This document shows positions 1 through 8,772 of a stretch of 64,000 nt of DNA, piece by piece. Each line of letters begins with the position of its first letter. The stretch's first letter is position 1. The position numbers were made by a program, and so were the translations under genes. The notes beneath the pieces are model-generated. The model was given only the letters and a program-made list of their open reading frames with translations. It searched no databases and had not been told where the DNA came from. Source of the stretch: AWTP1-13 sp963770295 (GTDB lineage Bacteria; Pseudomonadota; Alphaproteobacteria; Rhizobiales; Hyphomicrobiaceae); assembly GCA_963770295.1 (NCBI GenBank), contig CAVYPA010000002.1:1-64000 (forward strand), given 5' to 3'.

Positions 1-590
1 GCACGGCTGTGCCGGGATGCATGACACGACGAAGCAGAAGCTGGCCGACGAACTTGTCGCCTGGGGCTATGTCATCCTGCTGGTCGACAGCTATGCAACG
101 CGTGGCATCGAGCACGCCTGCACATCGAGCGCGTTTGCGTTTGCCGCCTTCCTCATGCGCAGGCCGGATGCCTACGGGGCTCTCGGCTTCTTGGCTCAGC
201 CAAACCTTCGTCGATCCAGAGCGTGTGGCTGCGGTCGGCTTCTCGCTGGCGCTTGGGTTACCCTCTCTGTGGCGGAGCCCAATTCATTCGAACTGTTCGT
301 CCCTCCAAGCAACTTGCGGTTCCGGGCGGCGGCTGCATTCAATCCTCCATGTCAGCAGGCAGCGGCGCGTCCGGAGATACCCACGCTCATCTTTATTGGG
401 GCCCTCGACGATTGGACGCCGGCAGCTAGACTGCTCCAATAAAGTCGCCGAGCTGGGGCAACGACGGGCCGCCAATCGAGCTTGTTGTCTACCCCGGCGC
501 GTTACCACGGATTTTACTACCCGCACCTCCAGCCAGGCACGACCATGTTTGGTCACTGGTTGGAATACAACGGTGAGGCAGCGGACAACG
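1..590 (+). pseudogene. Dienelactone hydrolase family, frameshifted remnant
   Basis: Read across frames, this stretch gives a dienelactone hydrolase-like alpha/beta hydrolase. It starts with MHDTTKQKLADELVAWGY (17 onward) and continues into RPDAYGALGFLA. A switch of frame near 200 gives VDPERVAAVGFSLA, which is the region of the nucleophile elbow. It then returns to the first frame for PTLIFIGALDDWTPA. A further shift near 500 leads to HGFYYPHLQPGTTMFGHWLEY. At least three indels and a stop near 440 prevent a single product. The 5' end may lie outside the window. The family cleaves dienelactone-type esters in the cytoplasm. The remnant runs into an IS110 fragment near 590. Confidence 0.7.
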
Positions 591-1240
591 CAAGCTCACC
601 GCCTTGATGCGGTAGAACTGGGCGCGCAATTAGCTGCCCTTCTTGTTGACCGCCGCCCGTGCGGATTGGACCAGTGTCGTCTTCAGCCAGGGCGCACCTT
701 TGCGCAGGCGATTGGAGCGACGCTTGCCCGCACTCTCGTCGTTGCGCGGACACATGCAGGCTTTGACCGCGGTGCGAAAGGGCGCGATGTCGGCCTCCAC
801 CTGCCGATCGATAGCAGCGATGGCGGCATCAAGAGCATCGATCTGCCTGAGATGAAGGCGGAGCAGAAAGCGATGGTTTTTGGTAACGCGGCCGCGCAAT
901 GCCTCAGACAGCTGCGCCGGGGAGGCTTTTAGCCGGGGATCGGCCAAGCGGGCGAGCTTGGCAGGATCGCGCTCACCGGCAATCAGCGCCTTAATCATCG
1001 CCCGACCGCTTTTGCCCCTGACGTCGGAGATCACCGAATCCAGCTTGATATTGGCATCTTCGAGCGTCTACGCGCAGAACGTGGCTCGACTGCTCCCGAA
1101 CCAGCTGCTTGCGCGTGCGCAGCAGAGCGCGCAGGTGCTGTGTCGGCGAGTTCGGGACAAAGCTCGCCCGGATGAGACCGTGTGCCAACAGATCGGCCAG
1201 CCAGTCGGCATCGCTCGTTATATCGGCTGATTCATTCTTC
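590..1240 (-). mobile_element. IS110-family transposase remnant with internal deletion
   Basis: On the minus strand, WLADLLAHGLIRASFVP (about 1220-1170), then SGRAMIKALIAGERDPAKLA, then LRQIDALDAAIAAIDRQV, then CPRNDESAGKRRSNRLRKGA are in the order of an IS110-family transposase. The N-terminal DEDD half is missing and the 5' piece is out of frame with the rest. About 50 residues of the helix-hairpin-helix and TIPGVG region are missing between PFRTAVKA and CPRND, without loss of frame. A TAA at 630 replaces the residue after KKGS, and homology continues beyond it to about 590. It is not functional. Confidence 0.75.
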
Positions 1241-1610
1241 GTCCTCCGGCTCGACAAGCTTGCTGCGTTGTCGCTCCGGCAGCGAGTTCCCACGCTCTAC
1301 TTTTATCGGGAGTTTGTCGCCGCCGGTGGTCTGATGAGCTATTCTGCTGATCTTCTCGATTCGTATCGTATCGCCGGAACCTACTGCGGCCGGATTTTGA
1401 TGGGCGAAAACCCGGCCGACTGCCGGTCCAGCAGTCAACCAAGATCGAGATGTTCATCAATCTCAAGTCCGCTCGGCCACGCACCTTCCAGTATCCGTGC
1501 GCCACGCGGCACCCAAAATGTCCGAGCCCACCCCTCCTTCGGACCCGCCGTTCAGCCGCCGTCGGTTCGCGCCAGTTTGCGAATTTGCCATACACCGATA
1601 GGCTTGCCAG
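1241..1610. other. Intergenic, no supported gene
   Basis: Open frames on both strands resemble no family I recognise. The start of the EamA gene at 1611 and its promoter must lie at the right edge. Confidence 0.4.
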
Positions 1611-2681
1611 GTGAACCGGGATGCGATTGCCCTGGCCTTGATTTCTGCACTGCTGTTCGGCGCTTCGACGCCGGCAGCCAAGGCACTTCTTGGTGCTGTC
1701 GAGCCGGCGATCCTCGCCGGACTGCTCTACTGCGGAGCCGGGATCGGTGTGGGGCTCTTGCGTCGTCTGCGTGGACGACTTTTTTCCAACTCCGGTGCGA
1801 CCGAGGTCACCTTGGGCCGCAAGGATTGGCCATGGTTGCTCGGCGCCATTTTCGCGGGCGGCATCATTGGCCCAGTTCTCCTGATGATCGGTCTCGCGCG
1901 TACTGAGGCATCTGCAGCTTCCCTGCTTCTAACCTTCGAAGGCGTCGCTACCGCATTGATCGCTTGGTTCATTTTCCGCGAGAATTTCGATCGACGCATC
2001 GCTCTCGGGATGGGCTGCCTTGTTGCTGGGGCGCTCATTTTGTCCGGGTCGCGCCAGCCGAGTTTGGCCACCGTGCTCGGCCCGATGGCGATCGTCGGCG
2101 CCTGCATCGCCTGGGGTCTGGATAACAACTTGACGCGTAGGGTCTCGCTTGCCGATCCCCTGCAGATCGTCGAACTCAAGGGGCTGATCGCGGGCCCCGT
2201 GAACTTAGGCCTCGGCTTCATTGCCGGAGGATACCTTCCCGACCTGCTTTCTCTGATGGCCGCAGGTCTGATAGGCTTTCTGGGTTACGGTGTCAGTCTG
2301 GCCTTCTTCGTCCTGGCGCTACGCCATCTCGGTACTGCGCGCACAGGCGCCTACTTTTCGACGGCACCGTTCTTTGGCGCGGTCGTGGCCATCCTATTCT
2401 TGCGCGAGCCTCTCACGCTTCAACTGCTGATGGCGGGGCTGCTGATGGCTGTCGGCGTATGGTTACACGTCACTGAGCACCACGAACACGAGCACGTCCA
2501 CGAAGCCATGGAACACGCGCATCCCCACATCCATGATGCGCATCACCAACACGAACACGACCCTAACGATCCGCCCGGTGAGCCACACACCCATGCACAC
2601 CGTCACGCACGACTGAAACACACTCACCCGCACGTGCCGGACATGCACCATACGCATGAACACGGGGAACGAAAAACCTGA
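1611..2681 (+). CDS. EamA/DMT-superfamily transporter with histidine-rich C-terminal tail
   Basis: An inner-membrane permease of the drug/metabolite transporter superfamily, with about ten hydrophobic helices in two EamA repeats over residues 1-283. GTG start at 1611. The C-terminal ~70 residues are not membrane-like. They hold about 25 histidines in HEHEH, HPHIH and HTHAH patterns, ending at HTHEHGERKT. Such tails are known in cation carriers (ZIP, CDF, NicO) as metal-binding loops; EamA proteins normally lack them. The substrate cannot be read from the sequence. The tail and the neighbouring chromate and Ni/Co genes suggest a role in metal handling (inference). It is transcribed towards a convergent minus-strand block and has no operon partner. 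Confidence 0.85.
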   Translation: MNRDAIALALISALLFGASTPAAKALLGAVEPAILAGLLYCGAGIGVGLLRRLRGRLFSNSGATEVTLGRKDWPWLLGAIFAGGIIGPVLLMIGLARTEASAASLLLTFEGVATALIAWFIFRENFDRRIALGMGCLVAGALILSGSRQPSLATVLGPMAIVGACIAWGLDNNLTRRVSLADPLQIVELKGLIAGPVNLGLGFIAGGYLPDLLSLMAAGLIGFLGYGVSLAFFVLALRHLGTARTGAYFSTAPFFGAVVAILFLREPLTLQLLMAGLLMAVGVWLHVTEHHEHEHVHEAMEHAHPHIHDAHHQHEHDPNDPPGEPHTHAHRHARLKHTHPHVPDMHHTHEHGERKT

Positions 2682-2711
2682 ACTTTGCACCACCGCGCGG
2701 CATCAATACGG

Positions 2712-3176
2712 TCAGCCGCCGTAGTCTCGCAGCAGGTCCAAGAACCTTTGCGGTGCCTTGACCAGCAACTCATCACAGGGCTGCCCATACCTGGTGTGCA
2801 TGATCCTGAGACTGTTCGAAGGATCGTTGTTGATGGTTTCGACCATCTCCTTCAGCCGACCCTGAGCGCGTTCCATCGGCGCGTTCTCGTCCACGCCGAT
2901 ATACTTCGCAATGTTGATCGCCTGGCTCAACATCGCTTGCCCGGTCAACTTCATGCGATCGGCCGCGGTAGTCTTCGTCTCGTCTCCAGCGGACTTCTTG
3001 ACGATCGATGACAGCAGCGAGAAGTAAGCAGCGCAGGTGCTCATCTCACGGCTGAGGTCCTCCAAGCCAGAGCGGCCCCTCACCCGACTTTCCTCGTCGG
3101 CTTGCAGCGGTTGCCAGAGTAGGCCGCAGCATAGGACCGAAAGCGTCAAGCGTTTCGTAATGCTTGTCGATTGCAT
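2712..3176 (-). CDS. Small secreted protein of unknown function
   Basis: 154 residues. The first ~26 form a Sec-type signal peptide (LTLSVLCCGLLWQPLQA, then DEES), so the mature protein is expected in the periplasm. The rest is predicted helical and polar, with two cysteines (STCAAYF and GQPCDELL) that could form a disulfide. I recognise no family. It follows the LamG-like gene at 3926-3189 by only 12 bp on the same strand and is probably co-transcribed with it as the last gene of the operon that includes the ABC exporter and DUF1259. Confidence 0.6.
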   Translation of the reverse strand: MQSTSITKRLTLSVLCCGLLWQPLQADEESRVRGRSGLEDLSREMSTCAAYFSLLSSIVKKSAGDETKTTAADRMKLTGQAMLSQAINIAKYIGVDENAPMERAQGRLKEMVETINNDPSNSLRIMHTRYGQPCDELLVKAPQRFLDLLRDYGG

Positions 3177-3188
3177 GGTCGTTCTCGC

Positions 3189-3926
3189 TCATGGTGCTAC
3201 CGAGTTGCTGACGACCCGGTAGTCGTCGATGTACATGTGGCTGTCTGCCTTTGACCACACTCCAATTTTGCCTGAGACCGGTTCCGCCAGCTGATGGCTG
3301 AGAACGTGCTTGCCGTTGAGGAAGGCGTCGACGGTGTTGCTCTTGATGACGATTTTTAGCTCGTGCCAGGTCTTCGTCGGGGTCGGGACGTCCCTAACCC
3401 ACTTCACGGAGCTGCGTTTGCCTTTCTCGAATTTCCAAAGCACCAAATTGTTTTCGAGCGGGTTGGCCCGCACGGTCAAATAGTCGCCATTGGGCTTGAG
3501 ATTGAAGAGGATGCCCGCACCTTGGTCGATGCGGCCCGAGATGCCCTTAAACCGCAGGGAGATTGTGCCCTCACGAAAATCATCGACCCCCGTGGCAACG
3601 GCGTAGGGGAAGTAGGCAAACGCTTTTACGTTGTCCAGAAACTCGCCATAGCGCTCGCCGTAGAGCGTCTTTGCCCGCTCGGCCACCCCGGTTGCCGTCT
3701 GGCCCTGCTGCCATTTGCGGCCATCGATCACGAGCACCTTGTTGTTGTCTTCGCTACCGATGGAGAAATTACCCACGATGGGAAGGAACGATTTGGGTTG
3801 GCTACCCACCGTCTCGTCTTCGAAATCAAATTTGATTTCCGGGGTCTTTTGTCCCTGTGCGCTCGCCGTGAAATTGCCTGTCAGCGCCAGTGCACCGAAG
3901 GTGATTGCAAGAAGCGTTTTTCTCAT
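3189..3926 (-). CDS. Secreted LamG/DUF1080-like domain protein (paralogue 1 of 3)
   Basis: 245 residues with a clear signal peptide (MRKTLLAITFGALALTG, cleavage after TASA). The mature part is a concanavalin-like beta-sandwich as in DUF1080 (3-keto-disaccharide hydrolase) and LamG proteins. Diagnostic segments are LRFKGISGRIDQGAGILF, YLTVRANPLENN, WHELKIVIKSNTVDAFLNG and GKIGVWSKADSHMYIDDY. The same segments recur in the products at 8128-8772 and 20171-20821. No catalytic residues can be assigned; a binding role in the envelope is as likely as an enzymatic one. It lies 1 bp after the frame that ends the ABC permease, so it belongs to that operon. Confidence 0.8.
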   Translation of the reverse strand: MRKTLLAITFGALALTGNFTASAQGQKTPEIKFDFEDETVGSQPKSFLPIVGNFSIGSEDNNKVLVIDGRKWQQGQTATGVAERAKTLYGERYGEFLDNVKAFAYFPYAVATGVDDFREGTISLRFKGISGRIDQGAGILFNLKPNGDYLTVRANPLENNLVLWKFEKGKRSSVKWVRDVPTPTKTWHELKIVIKSNTVDAFLNGKHVLSHQLAEPVSGKIGVWSKADSHMYIDDYRVVSNSVAP

Positions 3927-3927
3927 G

Positions 3928-5305
3928 TCACGAGCCTCCGTGAAATGGCCGACGGGTGCGGATGCGCGAACGGTTTGCTTGCGAAGAGCGAGAAGGCCAA
4001 GCCATCGGTTGGCGTTGCGCCAGTGCCCAACCGGAGACGATTAGCAGCGGCAAAAGTCCATAGAACCAGACCTGGGCGAGATCAGTCCGGGCCTGGAGTG
4101 GATGCCCCGGATATGGGTCTCGGTCCGGAACCGCTTTTCGCTCGATACCGGCAAGACCGTAGATCAAGGGCAACACCTCGCCCTCACCGGTGGACCGGCT
4201 CTCAGCTTGCTTGCCGTCATACCGATAAAGGACCACCCCGTAGCTGTCCGAGTTCTCAAAAAGGCCAGATCGAGTTCTCGGATTGGGGAGTAACGACGAT
4301 ATGGCGAACTGAGCGTCGCAACTTGGAAAGGACTTTGCGCTCAAAGTCCATGTAACGGGGATCCTCGGGCGCAAGCCGGACCAAGACCTGCAGTGGCTTA
4401 TCGAGGCTGGCGAGCGTTGCCACATCGGCAGAAGGAAAGGAATTGCGGGCGTCTTGCGTCGTGTCGACATAGAGGGGACGAATGGCGACGCCTGCGGCTA
4501 GGCCTATGGCAAGCACGACGGCCAGCGAGCTCGCCACGAGCTTGCGTGCGAGCGTGATCCGGAGGTCGACCCAGATCCCGGCGATGCTGATCAGAAGCGC
4601 GCTTGCGATCAGCGCTCCCAGCGCCGCGGTCGACGAGAATACGCCCTGTTCGAAGCCGCGCAGCAGCGTCGTGAGCGAAAGATTGGAGAGGCTTTTTAGA
4701 AGACCACCCTCGCCGGCGGCAGCAAAGTCCAAAACCCAAAAGGCCAACGTCGCCGCCAGGGTGAGAATTGCTGCTGTAGCGCTAGACTCGGCGAGCGCTG
4801 TTGCCAGGAGGGCTATGCCGACGACGACGGCTGCATAGAGTAGATGCCCCAGAAAGAGATTGGCGACCTCAGCCCACCCGACATGTCCGCCAGATAATGA
4901 CCATAGAGCAACCGCACTTAGGCATGGTACGGCCGCGATCAGCCAGACCGCCAGGAGCACAAACAATTTTGCCGCGACAACCGTCGAAAGGGAGCAAGGG
5001 AGCTGCAAAAGCAGCTTGAGGCTGCCGGTTTGTTTCTCACTCGCGATTGTGCGAATGGCGATGAACGGAAATAAGAAAGTGTTGGCCAGGTAGAGCGCAC
5101 CAAAGGTGGGGACAAAGACGCCATCGAGCGGCGATAGGCTTCGCGCAAGCTCAGGCAGTTGTTGGGCCGGTTTGCTGGCCTCACCGTAAAGGCTTACGGC
5201 CTGGGTGTAGCTATAGCCGACGAGCGCTGAAAGCAGGAGTAACAGGACCCAAATCGTATGCCCGGCCAAGATGTCGCGCCATTCCTTGGTCAGCAGAACA
5301 AACAA
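3928..5305 (-). pseudogene. ABC-2 type exporter permease with auxiliary (GldG-like) region, frameshifted
   Basis: Inner-membrane permease partner of the ATPase at 5331-6068. The first frame (to 4256) has about six helices, including WVLLLLLSALVGYSY and FPFIAIRTIASEKQTGSLK, typical of ABC-2 permeases. A periplasmic stretch with LVRLAPEDPRYMDFERKV resembles GldG / ABC auxiliary domains. The frame closes at SIWPF, but homology continues one base shifted as FENSDSYGVVLYRYDG and ends with a last helix (VWFYGLLPLLIVSGWAL). The break sits in a run of five T (4258-4262), so a sequencing or replication slip is likely. A TTG at 5305 is the best start because the frame has no better start after the ATPase stop. 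Confidence 0.7.
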
Positions 5306-5330
5306 GGGGCCGGCCCTTGGCTGCGGTATC

Positions 5331-6068
5331 TCAGGTGAGGGCAAGGAACACCTCCTCGAGGCTAACGTGGCCTCCACCTGTCTGAGCCCGGAGGTCTTCC
5401 AGATTGCCCTCCCCCCGCACGCGTCCTCCTGAGAGCAGCACGAAGCGGTCGCACAGACGCTCGGCATCACTCAGTTGATGAATGGATAAGAGCAGCGTTC
5501 GGTCAGCGCCACACAGGCGGCGAAGAACTCCCATAACCTCGCGTGTTTGCTTAAGATCGAGCCCGTCGAATGGCTCGTCGATCATGATGAGGGGCTGCCG
5601 CGCCAGCAGCCCCAGGGCAAGAAGGAGGCGTCGACGGTAACCCTTGGAGAGGGCACTAACGCGTGTTTGAAGAATAGGCGAGAGCGCCAAGTCCTCTATC
5701 GCAGCGGCGAGCCGATCTTCGGGTTGCCCAAATAGCTGAGCAAACAGCGCTAAGACGTCCGTAGCGCGGCGATCCGGATAGGGGGTGACGGCCTCGGGCA
5801 GATAAAACATAACCTGCTTGCGGCGCGAGGTCGCCAGCCGGCTCTCTTCCCAGAGAACCGATCCACCGTCGGCTGGCAACATCCCGCTCAGGATCTCAAG
5901 CAATGTGGTCTTGCCGGCACCATTGGGGCCGATCAGTCCGAGGATCTCGCCACGTCGCGCGGTGAAGGTGATGTCGGCGAGCGCGAACATCGGTCCGAAC
6001 CGGCGAGAGATGTTTTGAACCTTTAACACGCGCGATCCAGTCTCAGGATTTTGCGGCCGCCTGGACAT
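5331..6068 (-). CDS. ABC transporter ATP-binding protein
   Basis: 245 residues, standard length for an exporter ATPase. Walker A is GPNGAGKTT (about residue 48), the signature is LSKGYRRRL, Walker B is LIMIDEPFDGLD, and the H-loop is SIHQLSDAE. It powers the ABC-2 permease encoded immediately downstream on the same strand. Its start overlaps the end of the DUF1259 gene by 26 bp, so the three are translationally coupled. The substrate is unknown. CcmA/GldA-type ATPases of this shape export lipids, drugs or small envelope molecules. Confidence 0.9.
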   Translation of the reverse strand: MSRRPQNPETGSRVLKVQNISRRFGPMFALADITFTARRGEILGLIGPNGAGKTTLLEILSGMLPADGGSVLWEESRLATSRRKQVMFYLPEAVTPYPDRRATDVLALFAQLFGQPEDRLAAAIEDLALSPILQTRVSALSKGYRRRLLLALGLLARQPLIMIDEPFDGLDLKQTREVMGVLRRLCGADRTLLLSIHQLSDAERLCDRFVLLSGGRVRGEGNLEDLRAQTGGGHVSLEEVFLALT

Positions 6069-6963
6069 CGAGAACCCGCTTCAAAGATTGGGCGAGATCG
6101 ACGGCTTTGCCCTTTCCCCAATAGTGCAGAAAGAAATAGCGCGGCTGCTCCGTGCTCATATGTTGGTGAATGGCAACGATGTTGATGCCTTCCTTGCGCA
6201 TGGTGCGCAAGACAGGCTGCAGTTCAGCTTCCAGCATGGCGAAATCGCCATCGACGACGGTTGCCTCGTCGCTGCCCGCGAAAGCTGCCCAGGTGTTAAC
6301 ACCCATTTCCTTGCCAATGGGAAGACCATGCATCGTCGCCGTGCGCCCGATGACGACCTTGAACATGCCTTGATTGGCTTGGCCCTTCATGCCGAGCGCC
6401 GTCTCGAGCGGTGCAGCAGTGATCGAACTGGGAGATGCTATGTTGCCCGCAAAGGATTTGACCGGCGTTGGGTTGGCGGCGCGAATCTCACTGATCTTGT
6501 CGTAGACCTTCTTCACTCCGGTCGCGAGTGCTTTGGTCTCGCCATGGCCACCGATGTGCATGAAGTAGACTTTTGGGTCGTCGAAGAAGAAATGATTGTG
6601 CAGCGCCGTCACCTCGAGACCTGCCTCGAATGCGGCACTCATGACGGGATTGACCTCGTCCTCGAACACGACGGTGTCGCCCATCATCGCCACTTGCGAG
6701 CCAATATGTGCGGGGGCGAAGGCCGCCCACGAGGACAGCCCCATGAAGGGCGGCATCGTCCACTGGTCGACTTGGATTTTCACATCGGTCCTGGGCTTGG
6801 TGACCTTGAACACGCTTTCTTCGGCGATCAGCTGTCCCTTCAAGCCTGTGCCCTGCTCGATGGCCGCAGTGTCGAGACCGGCTTGCGTCTGAGCCCTTGT
6901 CGATTGTGTGAGGCCAAAGGCGACGGTCGCAACGGCAGCGGCGACGGCGAGATTTCCTTTCAT
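6043..6963 (-). CDS. DUF1259 (LppY/LpqO family) periplasmic protein, copy 1
   Basis: 306 residues from the ATG at 6963, chosen because GGAGG lies 5 bp upstream and a signal peptide follows at once (MKGNLAVAAAVATVAFGL, cleavage near TRAQ). The mature protein is an internal duplication. Each half has an acidic segment (FEDEVNPVM; LEAELQPVL), a histidine pair (ALHNHFF; AIHQHMS) and an aromatic-histidine strand (VYFMHIGGHG; YFFLHYWGKG). The repeated E/H-x-H/H pattern looks like a metal or cofactor site (inference). Function is unknown in the family. It heads an operon with the ABC exporter and the LamG-like gene, and a PmrA-like box lies about 100 bp upstream. Confidence 0.88.
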   Translation of the reverse strand: MKGNLAVAAAVATVAFGLTQSTRAQTQAGLDTAAIEQGTGLKGQLIAEESVFKVTKPRTDVKIQVDQWTMPPFMGLSSWAAFAPAHIGSQVAMMGDTVVFEDEVNPVMSAAFEAGLEVTALHNHFFFDDPKVYFMHIGGHGETKALATGVKKVYDKISEIRAANPTPVKSFAGNIASPSSITAAPLETALGMKGQANQGMFKVVIGRTATMHGLPIGKEMGVNTWAAFAGSDEATVVDGDFAMLEAELQPVLRTMRKEGINIVAIHQHMSTEQPRYFFLHYWGKGKAVDLAQSLKRVLDVQAAAKS

Positions 6964-7062
6964 GACGACCTCCGTGGTTGAGGTAGAGCCCGTTATCCCG
7001 ACAACGTGCGAAAACCCACCCGTGCTCCTGAAGCACACGGAGTATTGATCCTGCGCTCCCCG

Positions 7063-7079
7063 CATTAAGGCAGTTTTTT
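7063..7079 (-). promoter_or_regulatory. PmrA/QseB-like box A
   Basis: Read on the minus strand this is AAAAAA-ACTGC-CTTAAT, sharing the 12-mer AAACTGCCTTAA with box C at 13206. It lies about 100 bp upstream of the DUF1259 start at 6963. The layout (half-site, 5-bp spacer, CTTAAW) fits the OmpR-family PmrA/QseB box, with a poor distal half. Confidence 0.45.
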
Positions 7080-7244
7080 TAGAGCCGGGGCCGGATCGGG
7101 AGCATCTTCAGCTGCGCGGTTCCTGTTCTTTCACGACGCCCTCGAAAGGCGGCAAGCCTGAGCCGGGTACCGAAACTCGACTTTTGTGCCCGACAGTCGA
7201 ACTTTCTTGCATTCCCGTTCTGTTGTCGCGCCTCGAGGCACAGC

Positions 7245-7468
7245 TCACCGTTGCGGGCATACCAATCTGCCTGGCGTGGGCTTGCTCATGTGAAAGGCCT
7301 TGCAGGTCCCATCCCGCATGTACTGCTCAGCCCAATCCACGCCGTCGGGACCTCCTTTCCGGCGAGGTGGGCGCCGATCCGCGTCTGCCTGAGCGTGCGG
7401 ACGCCATCTTCCGCCGTGGCTAATGCTGCGGCGCCTAAGAAAGTCAGGAGCGCAAGAGCGCAGAGCAA
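7245..7468 (-). pseudogene. Small secreted protein, frameshifted
   Basis: MLCALALLTFLGAAALATAE at 7468 is a good signal peptide, followed by DGVRTLRQTRIGAHLAGKEV. The mature part then shifts frame to DGVDWAEQYMRDGTCKAF and SKPTPGRLVCPQR. Together this gives a ~75-residue periplasmic protein with two cysteines. One indel near 7350 separates the parts. I do not recognise the family. Confidence 0.4.
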
Positions 7469-7521
7469 TCCCGGCGCCTAGGCACGGCACGCACACCAAG
7501 CGTTAGCGGGGGCGTGCCCTA

Positions 7522-8115
7522 TCACCTCGCCGTCAGCGCGGTGAACAATTTGTCGGCATTGCTCCAACGGATGGCGTCCATGAAGGTGTCGACGTAGGTC
7601 GCCGCCTTGGCGCCGTAGTCAATGTGATAGGAGTGCTCGTACATGTCGAGCGCCACGATCGGTTGTCCTCCCGCGAGCGTGTGGCAGTGGTCGGCAGCCC
7701 ACTGGTTGACAAGTTTGCCGTCGCGCCGCGAGTACGACAGCAACACCCATCCCGACCCGCCACCCAGCGCCTTGCCCATGGCGATGAATTCGCTGCGCCA
7801 GCGTGTGAAGGAGCCAAAGTCGCGCGCGATCGCCGCTTCCAGCGTCTGCCCCGGTGCGCTCCGGTCGCCGAGCCCGTCGAAAAACAGCTCGTGCAAGATC
7901 ATGGAGTTGGTGGCGATCAGCTCCTCGCGCTTGAGGCCATTGACGAGAAAATTGGGGGCCGTGTTGAAGTCGAGACCGGCCAGCTGCTCGGTGATGAGAT
8001 TGAGCCGCTTCACGGCGCCACCGTAGTTGTTCTCGTAGTGGCTGACGATCAGCTTTTCCGACATGCCCTTGATGCGCTGCGGATCGCACCCAAGGGGCTT
8101 CATCGTGTACACCAT
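7522..8115 (-). CDS. Fe/Mn superoxide dismutase, chr-operon type (ChrC-like)
   Basis: 197 residues with the full ligand set of iron/manganese superoxide dismutases: H26 (VSHYENNYGG), H75 (MILHELFF), D157 and H161 (ALDMYEHSYHIDYG). No signal peptide, so it is cytoplasmic. It converts superoxide to peroxide and oxygen. It is divergent: DMYEH replaces the usual DVWEH, and the N-terminus lacks the common YxLPxLPY form. AGAGGAAG precedes the ATG at 8115. It is the last gene of the chr operon (rhodanese-ChrB, ChrA, LamG-like, SOD), as in chrBACF of Ochrobactrum, where ChrC is a superoxide dismutase. Chromate reduction produces superoxide, which explains the linkage. Confidence 0.88.
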   Translation of the reverse strand: MVYTMKPLGCDPQRIKGMSEKLIVSHYENNYGGAVKRLNLITEQLAGLDFNTAPNFLVNGLKREELIATNSMILHELFFDGLGDRSAPGQTLEAAIARDFGSFTRWRSEFIAMGKALGGGSGWVLLSYSRRDGKLVNQWAADHCHTLAGGQPIVALDMYEHSYHIDYGAKAATYVDTFMDAIRWSNADKLFTALTAR

Positions 8116-8127
8116 AGTGTGCTTCCT

Positions 8128-8772
8128 CTAAGGCAACGGCTTGATTTCCAAGCGATCAAAGCGAGTGACACTGTCCGCCTTGGTGCAGAGCGCGATTCTA
8201 CCTGCAGAGCGGAACGTTGCATCGGTTGCGGCCAGAACCGGCTGCCCATCGAGGGTGACCGAGAACCGATCGCCTTCGGCTGTCAGCGCGAGCTTGTGCC
8301 ACTGTCTCGAAGTCACATGGGCCGGCGCGCTCGCAAGCTCGTCCCACGTACCCTGGACGACGCGATAGAGCCGAACATCTCGCGCCAAGGCGCTGGCGCG
8401 AACTACGTAGTAATCATCGGGCGTTGTCAGCCGCACGGCGATGCCGGCCGACCGATCCAAACTCCCTGAAATTGGCTTGAAGCGGAGAGCCACCTCGAGA
8501 TTGGCAGCCGAAAATGGCTTATAGATCGCCAGCGGAACGCGCTCTGCGGTGCGCTCGTCTCGATACTGCTCCAAGGCGTGGCCGCCTCGCACGCTGTCAT
8601 CACTAACGACTGCCCACTGACCTGGTCCCGCATCGCCTGTGCCCCACGAATTGAAATCGCCGGGGGCGATGCCCACTACATCTCGTTCGAATGTGATGGT
8701 CTCAGCGCGGGCGACATCGGTTACCCCGCACGACAGGGGAACGGCGACAAAAAGGGTGGCGCAAAGCTTCAC
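8128..8772 (-). CDS. Secreted LamG/DUF1080-like domain protein (paralogue 2 of 3)
   Basis: 214 residues from a GTG at 8772 that overlaps the chrA stop as GTGA, so translation is coupled. The longer upstream frame is only the antisense-free shadow of chrA. A signal peptide (VKLCATLFVAVPLSCGV, cleavage near ARAE) precedes the beta-sandwich. Shared family segments are LRFKPISGSLDRSAGIAV, DYYVVRASALARDVRLY, WHKLALTAEGDRFSVTLDG and ALCTKADSVTRFDRLEI. Its place between ChrA and the superoxide dismutase ties this uncharacterised periplasmic family to chromate or oxidative stress. Confidence 0.85.
   Translation of the reverse strand: MKLCATLFVAVPLSCGVTDVARAETITFERDVVGIAPGDFNSWGTGDAGPGQWAVVSDDSVRGGHALEQYRDERTAERVPLAIYKPFSAANLEVALRFKPISGSLDRSAGIAVRLTTPDDYYVVRASALARDVRLYRVVQGTWDELASAPAHVTSRQWHKLALTAEGDRFSVTLDGQPVLAATDATFRSAGRIALCTKADSVTRFDRLEIKPLP

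Noticed and set aside
3363..4355. Long plus-strand open frame of 330 codons
   Set aside because: It is antisense to the LamG-like gene and the ABC permease, whose minus-strand products are clearly conserved; its own product resembles nothing.
6088..6981. Plus-strand open frame of 297 codons
   Set aside because: Antisense to DUF1259; codon bias of the minus strand explains the openness.
7624..8469. Plus-strand open frame of 281 codons
   Set aside because: Antisense shadow of the superoxide dismutase and LamG-like genes.
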